DNA from: Liolophura sinensis
Taxonomy: Eukaryota > Mollusca > Polyplacophora > Chitonida > Chitonidae
Direction of reading: 5' to 3'
NCBI RefSeq assembly: GCF_032854445.1
Contig: NC_088301.1
Coordinates: forward strand, 310,001 to 374,000
DNA: 64,000 nt
Positions 23,701-35,700 of this stretch are shown piece after piece (positions within the stretch are counted from its first letter, which is position 1; each line of letters begins with the position of its first letter). A program made the position numbers and the translations under genes. A model generated the notes under the pieces. That model saw only the letters and a program-made list of their open reading frames with translations, ran no database searches and was not told the origin of the DNA.

Positions 23701-26700
23701 TTAAAAGGTCTGGTGTGGAACAAAACAAAAACAGTTGCAAAAGCCACTCAGCAGTAAATTGTCAGACTTTCTTGTTTTGGAATGGGCTTGTTATAAACCA
23801 ATGTCAAGGTTCATGAGGATATGACCCTGGTGATCATTTTAGTCTGAACTAAAATTCATTCATTTATTTATTTGATTGGGGTGGTATACTCAAGTATATT
23901 TTACTTCTATGAAATGGCCAGCATCGAGAGAAAACCAGGCATGGCTATGAGGAAACCCACAATCATCTGCAGGTTGCTTGCAGACTTTCCCACACACGAC
24001 CAGAGAGGAAGTCAGCATGAGCTGGACTTGAACTCCCAGTGATCACAGTGGTGAGAAGTTCCTGGGTGATAGACTAAACAAAAAAGTTTCAATGTTATTA
24101 AGATTTGAGTCTGAAGTGTTCTTTAATACACTTTTGACCAACTAACTTGAGAGTTACAAAAGAAAATACACCTGGATCTTACCTTAACTGCTGACCTGCG
24201 TCCCTTCCTGCTTGAGGTTTCACTGTCTCCTTCAGCTTGAGTAGTATCACTGTTTTCTGTAGAGGCCAGCCTCTGTGTTGGCCGTTGAGCAGGAGGCCTC
24301 ATACTGGTAAGTTCTGCTTCTGTATCCTTCTTACTGCCCCGTCTTGTCGTCTCCACAGTTGACTTCTCCTCAACGATAGGTGCCTCAGATTTCTCAGTCA
24401 CCTCACTTGTCCTGCATCTCCTGGACCGAGCCGGCTGTGTGCTAGCACGTCCTCGTCTTGATGTTGTCTTAGCTGTTGGTTCCCCCTGCTTCTCTGCTGT
24501 GTCTTCGTCTGAAGGTGCCTCAGATTTCTCGGTCACCTCACTTGTCCTGCATCTCCTGGACCGAGCCGGCTGTGTGCTAGCACGTCCTCGTCTTGATGTC
24601 GTTGTCGTCATCTCCACTGTTGCTTTCTCTTCCTTTTTTGCTGAGTCTTCGTCTGTAGGTGCCTCAGATTTCTCGGTCACCTCACTTGTCCTGCATCTCC
24701 TGGACCGAGCCAGCTGTGTGCTAGCACGTCCTCGTCTTGATGTCGTTGTCGTCATCTCCACTGTTGCTTTCTCTTCCTTTTCTGCTGAGTCTTCGTCTGT
24801 AGGTGCCTCAGATTTCTCGGTCACCTCACTTGTCCTGCATCTCCTGGACTGAGCCAGCTGTGTGCTAGCACGTCCTCGTCTTGATGTCGTTGTCGTCATC
24901 TCCACTGTTGCTTTCTCTTCCTTTTCTGCCGAGTCTTCGTCTGTAGGTGCCTCAGATTTCACGGTCACCTCACTTGTCCTGCATCTCCTGGACTGAGCCA
25001 GCTGTGTGCTAGCACGTCCTCGTCTTGATGTCGTTGTCGTCATCTCCACTGTTGCTTTCTCTTCCTTTTCTGCTGAGTCTTCGTCTGTAGGTGCCTCAGA
25101 TTTCGTGGTTACCTCAGCTTTCCTGGACCTCCTGGACTGGGAGGACTGCGAGGGCTGTGTGCTGGCATGTCCCCATCTATCTGTTCTCATAGGTGTGGCC
25201 TCCCCAGTCGCCTCTGTTTCCTTATCCCCTGTGGAGCCCTTGCCTCTGCTTCTCTTCCCCTGTGGCTCACACACCTCAGCTTCACTTTCCGCACTGGAAT
25301 TTCTCAGCTGAGCCTTAACGCCACAACTAGTAGCTTTTGCGTGTATAACAGAATCGGCACCTGCACCATCATCTGATCCCTGCTCCGCCTTCACAACCTG
25401 CCCACTCCTTCCTGAAGTCCTCACCTGAGGGGCATTCTCATTCTCACCTGCCACCCGCCTTCCTGAAGTCCTCACCTGAGAGGCATTCTCATCCTCACTC
25501 TCACTAGCCTTAGACCGACTCCTTCTTCTGCTGGAGGCCGCAGGCTCCTTAAACACCTCAGCACCATTATTCTCACCAGCAGAGTTTTCAGTGTCAGTAC
25601 TATGTTCACCCTGATTACCTTTCAAACGAGTCTTAGCTCTAGCGAGTTTCCCAGGGAGTTTCTTACCTTTGCCTCTCCTGGCAGGTGCATGGAAATCCTC
25701 ACCACCATCATTGTTCACAACCGGAGTCTCACCTGAGCTACCTGTACTCTCTGTCTGAGACATGTTGTTCACATTAACTCTACCACAAGTGCTTTGCCTG
25801 CTCCTTCGTGTGCTTTGTACTTTCTCTACTTTTTTCCTTGTGACAGGTGTTTGATTCTTACTGTCCATGAAATCTCCATCTTCCTCACTGTCCTTTAAAA
25901 CAGATTCTGACTGCTCACTATGATTATCAGCTGGCACTTGCTCCTCACTTTGAACAGCTTGCACAACAGCAATGCTTGTGGTGGGCTCTTGCTCCTCATT
26001 TTGAGCAGGTTGCTCAGTTTTTACTGCCTGTGTAATGTTACTCGATTTTTTGGCCCGTCTTCCACGTCGCCTAGGAGGTAGGGCTGGCTCTGAGGTTGTA
26101 CCAGTTTCCTCTAAGACAGCTTGACCACTTGGAACATCTTCTGCAATCAACACACAGGCTACTGTCAGTATAACTGTGATTCATACCTGTTAATCTTAAC
26201 GGGATATTAACACCAGTTCTGCTATCTGCTGAAACTATCAGTTGGAATCTGGAGCAACAATCAGACTCAAATCTTAACCTGTCACACAGTTTTAGGTAAA
26301 TACAGAAGTCAGCACGAGCGAAGCTATGCTGTTATATTTATTTATTTGTTTATTTATTTGACTGGTGTTTTATGCTAGGCTCTTGAATAGCTTAAAGTAC
26401 CTGGAGAAGTGAGGTTGAGTGTGGAAAGCTACCAAAAGATTTAATATCTGGCTGAGTGTACTAGCATACTTTATTTACTTATTTATTTATTTATTTGACT
26501 AGTTTTTTACGCCATACTCAAGAATATTTCACTTCTACGACGGAGACCAGCAATGTGAGTGAGTGAGAGAGTGCTTGCGGTTTAACGTCGTACTCAACAA
26601 CTTTTCAGTCATATGACGATGAAGGAATCCTTAGGGTGTATGTAATGTGCCACCTTGTTGCAGGACGGATTTCCACGGCTCTTTTATCTAGTGCTGCTTC

Positions 26701-29700
26701 ACTGAGAGGACTTATCGAAGGCAAGCAAGCCGCCCCGCCCGAGCCATCATACTGATAGGGGTCAACCAGTCGCTGCACTATCCCCTTCATACTGAACGCC
26801 AAGCGCGGAAGTTACAACTTCCTCTTTTAAAGTCTTAGGTGTGACTCAACTCAGGATTGATCTTGGATCTACCACTCCCGAAGCGGACGCTCTACCAATT
26901 GTGCTATCCTGGCAGGTACCAGCAAACATGATCGGAGGAAACTAGGCGGAGCCCCTAAGGGAATCCCACAACCATCTGCAGGTTGTTGCCAAACTTTTCC
27001 ACGTATGGCTGGAGAGGAAGCCTGTTGTACAAGCTGATAAAAGCAAATCTTGGTCATAGAATTTCACATCCTGATGCTGTTGATAATGCCTGTGGCTCCT
27101 TACAGAGCCGGCAGAACCAGACCCTTCTGAAGGACCGAAGGAGTTAACAGAACCGGACTCTTCTGAAGGATCCACAGAGCCGGCAGAACCAGACCCTTCT
27201 GAAGGACCCAAGGAGCTGGCAGGACCGGGCTGTTCTGAAGGACCGTCAGAGCTGGCAGGACCGGACTCTTCTGAAGGACCGCCAGAGCTGGCAGGACCGG
27301 GATGTTCTGAAGGACTGACAGAGCTGGCAGGACCGGGCTGTTCTGAAGGACCGAAGGAGCTAACAGGACCAGACCCTTCTGAAGAACCCACAGAGCTGGC
27401 AGGACCGGACTCTTCTGAAGGACCGACAGAGCCGGCAGAACCAGACTCTTCTGAAAAACCCACAGAGCTGGCAGGACCGGACTCTTCTGAAGGACCCACA
27501 GAGCTGGCAGGACCGGACTCTTCTGAAGGACCCACAGAGCTGGTAGAACCGGACTCTTCTGAAGGACCGACAGAGCTGGCAGGTCCGGACTCTTCTGAAG
27601 GACCCACAGAGCTGGTAGAACCGGACTCTTCTGAAGGACCGCCAGAGCTGGCAGGACCGGGCTCTTCTGAAGGACCGACAGAGCTGGCAGGACCGGACTC
27701 TTCTGAAGGACCCACAGAGCTGGTAGAACCGGACTCTTCTGAAGGACCGCCAGAGCTGGCAGGACCGGACTCTTCTGAAGAACCCACAGACCTGGCAGGA
27801 CCATATTCTTCTGAAGGACCGACAGAGCTGGCAGGACCGGGCTCTTCTGAAGGACCGACAGAGCTGGCAGGACCAGATTCTTCTGAAGGACCGAAGGAGC
27901 TAACAGGACTGGACTCTTCTGAAGGACCCACAGAGCTGGCAGGACCGGACTCTTCGGAAGGACCCACAGAGCCGGCAGAACCAGACCTTTCTGAAGAACC
28001 CACAGAGCTGGCAGGACCGGATTCTTCTGAAGGACCCACAGAGCTGGCAGAACTGGACTCTTCTGAAGGACCGTCAGAGCTGGCAGAACTGGACTCTTCT
28101 GAAGGACCGCCAGAGCAGGCAGGACCGGACTCTTCTGAAGAACCCACAGACCTGGCAGGACCAGATTCTTCTGAAGGACCGACAGAGCTGGCAGGACCAG
28201 GCTCTTCTGAAGGACCCACAGAGCTGGCAGGACCAGATTCTTCTGAAGGACCGAAGGAGCTAACAGGACTGGACTCTTCTGAAGGAGCCACAGAGCTGGC
28301 AGGACCGGACTCTTCTGAAGGACACACAGAGCTGGCAGGACCAGATTCTTCTGAAGGACCGAAGGAGCTAACAGGACTGGACTCTTCTGAGGGACCCACA
28401 GAGCTGGCAGGACCAGACTCTTCTGAAGAACCCACAGACCTGGCAGGACCGGGCTGTTCTGAAGAACCGACAGAGCTGGAAGGTCCGGGCTGTTCTGAAG
28501 GACCCACAGAGCTGGCAGGACCGGGCTCTTCTGAAGGACCGACAGAGCTGGCAGGACCAGATTCTTCTGAAGGACCGAAGGAGCTAACAGGACTGGACTC
28601 TTCTGAAGGAGCCACAGAGCTAACAGGACGGGACTCTTTTGAAGGACCGCCAGAGCTGGCAGGACCAGACTCTTCTGAAGGATCCACAGAGCCGGCAGAA
28701 CCAGACCCTTCTGAAGGACACACAGAGCTGGCAGGACCGGACTCTTCTGAAGGACCGACAGAGCTGGCAGGAACAGACTCTTCTGACGGACCGACAGAGC
28801 TAACAGGACTGGACTCTTCTGAAGGACCCACAGAGCTGGCAGGACCGGACTCTTCTGAAGGACTTACATGCCTGTTGTCAGTGCTCAAAGTAAACCTTCC
28901 AGTTTTAACAAGTACATTTATGTGATACAGATTTTCATGGGCAGAGCAGGATTAATCCTTACAACACATTGGCAGAAGGCAAGTGATACCTCCAAGACCA
29001 CCAATATGGCTAATGTCTGGAGTTCCAGTCCAAACATCTCTCTTTACTATACTGTACCTCTTTCTGAACACAACATGCTTCATTATACACACAATTCAAC
29101 ACAGCGTGGTCGCAACTATGTCTCCCAAATTTTTCACCAAGTTGCTGTTATTGCACACAGTTTATTTGTAACCCCAGTGGCTTGACTGTGTGTCTTACCC
29201 ACAATCTTCTCCTCATTGCTAACACAAGCACCTGCACTCTTCCTCATCTTCCTGCCTCTACCAGGCTTAGTTGTGTCCTTATCAGCTTTCATGGCTGGTT
29301 TGGGTGCAGACTTCCCTCCCCTTCCTCGTCTGGCTGGCAGTTTGGGCTTCCCGTCTTCAGCTTCCACCACTGACACCACAGGCACTTCATTACTTTCACT
29401 TTCTGATTGTACCCTAATTTCATTTTCTCCAGAAGTTGCTTTTGTTTCCTGTGACAATTCACTTGAGGATTGTGACTGAAAGCAAGCAGGAGAACACAGC
29501 CATCAAATGTATCACCAAGTCACTGAATGACCTCACTCAAACCAAATTAACCCTCCAGAATAAAACAAACTTGCACACAAATGAACAACAGTATCAACCA
29601 GTTTTAAAACTGATATATGCCTTTAATGTGAAAGGATAAATGAAATGGCTGGTTTTTATATTTTAACAGTTCAGTATGTGTCCTGACACCGAAAAGTCCA

Positions 29701-32700
29701 AAAAAAAAAGCTTTTCAACTTTCTTACCGAAGGTGTAAAACTAACATTAAACTAGTTTTTTTAAGGACCGAAGAAGAAGAGATCAATCTGGAATTTAAGT
29801 AGGCTGTAACTGTGATGTCAAAGGTGACAGCTATAAAAATAACTACGTGTCTTACTGAAGTATCACTACTGAGGCCAGAGATATCATGTATGACTCCAAA
29901 CACTGAGTGGAAAGACACAAGTGGAAGTGGAAGTGGAAGTCTTGGATGTCTACTTATTTATTTCATTGTGGTTTGAAGCCGACCTTTAGAATCTGTCATT
30001 TAACAACAGAAGTACAGTTTATATGTGGAGGAAACTGGATTGCCTGAAGTAAGCCATCTTGAATGTGACCCACCTTGAGGGTTGAACCAGCGAACCCTGG
30101 CACAGTAACCAGCCGTCTAACCACAAGGCTACTGTATGTTATGATCACTAGGCTCCACCACTTACCACACCAACAAACACCACCTTCTTGGGTGAGGGGG
30201 TCCTGTTTTTCTTGGGACTGGCCAGTGCTGGTTTGAGTGGGGTCGTTGCAGGAAGGGGTATGGCAGACGGGGTGTTGTCTTCTGATTCACAGCTGTCAGG
30301 AACAACCTGAGGGGACAAGCGTTAGACATGTGACACCAGGTATTCAGGAACAACCTGAGGGGACAAGCGTTAGACATGTGACACCAGGTATTCAGGAATA
30401 ACCTGAGGGGACAAGCGTTAGACATGTGACACCAGGTATTCAGGAACAACCTGAGGGGACAAGCGTTAGACATGTGACACCAGGTATTCAGGAATAACCT
30501 GAGGGGACAAGCGTTAGACATGTGACACCAGGTATTCAGGAACAACCTGAGGGGACAAGCGTTAGATGACACCGGGTATTCAGGAATAACCTGAGGGGAC
30601 AAGCGTTAGACATGTGACACCAGGCATTCAGGAACAACCTGAGGGGACAAGCATTAGACATGTGACACCAGGTATTCAGGAACAACCTGAGGGGACAAGC
30701 GTTAGACATGTGACACCAGGTATTCAGGAATATGAGTAATTCACAGCTGTCAGGAACAACCTGAGGGGACAAGCGTTAGACATGCGACACCAGGTATTCA
30801 GGGGAATATGAGTGATTCACAGCTGTCAGGAACAACCTGAGGGGACAAGCGTTAGACATGTGACACCAGGTATTCAGGGGAATATGAGTGATTCACAGCT
30901 GTCAGGAACAACCTGAGGGGACAAGCGTTAGACATGTGACACCAGGTATTCAGGGGAATATGAGTGATTCACAGCTGTCAGGAACAACCTGAGGGGACAA
31001 GCGTTAGACATGTGACACCAGGTATTCAGGGGAATATGAGTGATTCACAGCTGTCAGGAACAACCTGAGGGGACAAGCGTTAGACATGTGACACCAGGTA
31101 TTCAGGAACAACCTGAGGGGACAAGCGTTAGACATGTGACAATAAGTATTCAGGAATATGAGTAATTTTTACTTTGCTGTCTGTCTACAAAGTTATTACT
31201 GTAATTCTTTAATCTTTTGGCATGTTTGCAAGAGTATTCAAGCATACTCTGAAGGCATTATTCTGCATAGACACACAAAATTACACTTCTTGCGAAGCTC
31301 TGAAACTGGCAAATCAAACCAGTGTAGTTTTGTCTAATTCTGATTATAAATATGCATAAATTGCACTGAAAGTTGCTCTTTCATACGTGAAAAGGTTGAG
31401 GAATTAGGGTAAATTGTTTCCAGATCTGTTAAGGGGATTATGAAGGCCACGTAGAAGACATTAGGGCTCATGCTTTGACTTGAACCAAATATTAATACTG
31501 AATATGTTGCCATCAGCTCTTCTTTGATTATGAATTCTTTTGCCCCAGGTGACATACAGGTTTATTACACGGCACACCACATTACCCTGATATTCATTAC
31601 TTCAAACAAATACATGTACCCAGTGACTAGTGTAAAACTCGAGAGTCAAAGGAATTCTCACCACAGTTTATATGTAGGCGATTCCAGGAAGCCTTCCTTA
31701 TGCATGGCAAACAATTCTGGGTACAGTTAGTAGAGAGGTGAGGATCGAATTTCAATTTAAGACAGTGACGTTTTCATTTCTCCATTTTTCCACTAGGAAG
31801 TCACAAGCACACGAGATGACATAACAATGTTATTTAAATTTTCATGTATTTTAAACGGTAAAGGAAGCAATTCAAGAACTGAGTACCCACCTCATCAGAG
31901 AATACTTCAGGTAAACCTAACCCACCCAGAGCTGGTTTCTCATCTGTCACAACATACAGGGAACATCCGGGTCATTACCGAGAACTTCTTACATTTTCAC
32001 TGTATCCGACACTCTATTACAATGTGCTTAATTTCTAAAATTCTAATTTATTCATGTGAAAGCTGTTTAATGTTATTCTCATGAATATTTTACTCAGAAG
32101 ACATTTTATGGTTGAAGTAAACCAGAGTTCATGAGGTCAACTACCAGCTTGTGGTGGAAGAGAAATGCTAATTGTTAATGACCCCAATCTTTACCGGAAC
32201 AAGAACAAATATCCATTCAGCATCCAGAAAGATGTTGTCATTATGTTACAAACAACAAAACTACGGTTATCAGTAATATGTCCTTTTCCTACTTCAGGAG
32301 AACACTTTAATTTGCAAAGATGGAATTTTGATTCAGTGTTTGTCATACAAACATCCGGAATAAAGTGTTATTCCAAATATATATACATGTATCTCCAAAT
32401 CCTGTTCCACAATAAGTACAGGTAGCAAAAATGGTATAATTTACAAGAAACTATTGGATTTATTCAATTTATTTATTTGATTGGTGTTTTACGCTGTACT
32501 CCAGAATATTTCACTTATACGACGGGGGCCAGCGTTATGGTGGGAGGAATCCTGGCAGATCCCACAGGAAACCCACACCAATCCACAGAGAAACCATTGG
32601 AAGATGACAGTCATTCCTGTTGACTGACAATATGCCCATGCTTGTACCTGTTTTGCCAGAATCCACATCCACTTTCTCTTCTTCAGCAAAAACTTGTGTA

Positions 32701-35700
32701 GCATCATCGTCAATGGGGTAATCCTTCTCAGTGTTTGTCATTCCATCATGGCCATAGTCACCGTCCTCTATAACCTGTGTTGTGTCATCATTCATAAGCA
32801 CTGTGGCATCTGCCTGTTTCAATTTCCCACTTTCAGTTTCAACCCCTCCTTCATTGTCCATTACCACTGTTTCAGCGCAATCTCCACTGGATAGAATCAC
32901 AGTCTGTTCCACAGATTTATTTGTTGTTGACTTTACAGGTGACTTATCTTTTACTGGTTTCCCCGGTGACTCGTGGACAACAGGGACCGTCTCAAATGCC
33001 TGGGAGGACTCTGCACCTTCCCCTTCTGTGGAGTTTTCCACAGGGACAGTATCAAAAGCCTGTGTTGACTCCAAACCTTCCCCTGCTGTCGACTTTTCCA
33101 CAGGAACAGTATCAAATGCCTGAGTCACCTCTGAATCACGCCCTGTTGTTGATTTCTCCTCAGATTCAGTTTCTGAGTCACCAGGAACTTTCGACACATC
33201 TGGCGTAACACCTTCAAGGTCACATGCCATTGTTGGTGCTGCAAAGAAATCCGGGTCTGGTTCCACACTCAAACTTTCCTCTGCATCCTGCATAGGTTGA
33301 GTTGATGTCTCAGATGCTTCTAGTTCTTCAACCTTCTTGGGGGATTGCTTGTGATGAGCGTTAATATTCCCTGCATTGGTTTCTACCTCGAGGCCATATG
33401 CCTGTGTAGCCATGAGGCTATCTGAAATATTGTCTTCTTTTGTTGCTCTAGTTTTCTTGGAGGACAGGGCTGAGGAAGCCTACAAAACCAAATTTATCTC
33501 ATTGTTTCATTGGTGTTTTACGCCGTACTCACTTATACTTCACTATTTAATATTTCACTTATACAACGGCGGTCAGCATTATGGTGGGTGGAAACCAGGC
33601 ACAGCCCGGGGGAAGCCCACGACCATCCGCAGGTCGCTGACATACCTTTCCACGTACGGCCGGAGAGGAACTTACAGCGAGCGCATTGGTGAGAGACTCC
33701 TGGGTCATCACGCTGCGCTAGCGCACTAACCAACTGAGCCACGGAGGCCCATTACAAAACCAAATGATTAATAGATAATTAATATCTAAAAGTGAAACAC
33801 ATAGATCATGCATGTTGGTATAAACGCTTTCATTGCTGTATAAGAATCTATGGAGCCAGATGTTGAAAACGGGATGGGGTGGTGGGGGGGGAGCAGTTGG
33901 GTTTCAGCTTCTTCTTTTTTTTTTCAAAGGAGCCAATAGCTCCTCCATTTTAGAACTGCCCCTGAAGCGCTGTTGTGGGCAAAACAAAGCACACAAAAAG
34001 AGCATGTTTCCGCAAACTGTAACATCACAGTTCACAGTCTAGTAGTAGACTCCTATCCATGAAGGAAATGTTCTGGAGATCTAATATTCCTTGTTTTCCC
34101 GCATTGTACAGGATCATTCACCGTTAGCAGAAACCTCCATGGAGATGTACATGCGTAAGGGCTACAATTTTGATGGTTTACATGTATTTATCTGTGCATT
34201 TCAAACTTAAAGGAATATGACATTTAACACTGTCGTAAAACCAAGTACTTTCAAGAAGTTAACCCGAATGAACTCTTTCATTTTTCAAGACCTTTCAATG
34301 CCTTGATATACTTTAAATAACATTTAAAGTCTAAGTAGTTTCAAAGTTTTTAAGGACTAGTGAAAAACCTGTTATACATCTACTGTGGATAAATCTATGG
34401 TTAACAACTTCAGACAGAGTACATTGTACATACATCTGCTTCATCAAACGTCACATCATAGGCTAGCGTGAGTCCATCCGCAGTAGTGTCCCCTTCCATG
34501 GGGCTCCCCACATCAGCCCCATACGCCTGAGTGGGCGCTCCGAGCAGCGATGAGTTAGACTTGTCTCTGTCATCATCATCTACAAAACAGCAACAACACA
34601 TCACAACATCAACAAGTAACCAAGGCAGCTGTGAAAATCAAACCCCAGGGAACGAAAAAAAAAAAAAAAAAATATTCACTTACATGAAAGAAACAAACAT
34701 GTTTGTCTCCTTCTCTGTATAATCACACAGACCCCAACCCATATTCTAAACATATGTATTAATTAATTCAATAAAAGACCACACTGCAAAAGTCTTCCAA
34801 TGAAATACCTCCCTTGTCACACCACAGCATCTCTGACACTATGTAAATCTCATCACTATGTTGTGGTGTTTTTTGAACGTAAAAAAAGAACACAAAATGC
34901 ATCATCCTAACAATGTTGATAGAATGTACATCCAAATGTTGCAAAACCAATATTTGCAATCAGAAGTTCTTATCCAAAACTCTGTGCTGTTACTCTGCCA
35001 ACTTCTAAATGCTGCTAAAAGAATTTAATCCATGGTAATGCTACTGCTGAAATTCACATTTGTCCGGAGAAGCAGCTGAGTGAAGAAAGATGGTACCTTC
35101 TACATCACTCTCTAAGGCATACCCCTGAGCTGGAGCAGCCAGTAATATCTCTTTATCCTCCAACAAAAAAACAACAAATAGCACTGTATAATGATGGTAA
35201 ATCAACCATCAATCTCAAACAGCTAGAACTCAACATTTGATACCATCTACATCAAGTTGCCTGCCAGTGTTCTCTTTCACAATGCACACACCATTACCCT
35301 TGCAGTACAGTGCCATGTCTCCTACATAATCACAATGCTACATGCACTCATTTGAGTGTTTAAAACTTCAGCATGCTTGGGTAAATGTGTTTTAGCTTTA
35401 TGTGGGATTCCAATCACAAATAAGGGGTCTTGCATTGCTGAGAATACATATCCGGTGATTAGAGCTGACATGGCCTAAGTGGTCACTGCACCGCAACCTG
35501 TACTGGCTGTGATAGTAAATTCAGAGACCTTGATTTTAAAGTCTGACTAGAACCCTGCTTGTTTTCACAATTATGTACTTTAGATATGAATCATATCAGA
35601 GTATCACAATGTTTCAAACACAGAAAGAATGCGCTTTTGAAAGAAAGAGAAAGGCATCTAAATTTGATAACGCATCATAATGTTACAGCTTTAAGACACA

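Noticed and set aside
24439-25311. Plus-strand ORFs opposite MDC1 exon 15
   Set aside because: Antisense shadows of the 144-bp coding repeat; repeated LARPRLDVV has no domain.
27100-27804. Second open minus frame (VLQKSPVLPAL repeats) in the 36-bp array
   Set aside because: Shadow of the same array; it closes within the array, whereas the PSEESG frame stays open.
30162-30602. Minus-strand 146-aa ORF with NACPLRLFLNTWCHMS repeats
   Set aside because: It is a reading of the minisatellite and runs into MDC1 exon 13 in the wrong frame; the alternative frame gives a SPKK-type linker that fits both neighbouring exons' phases.
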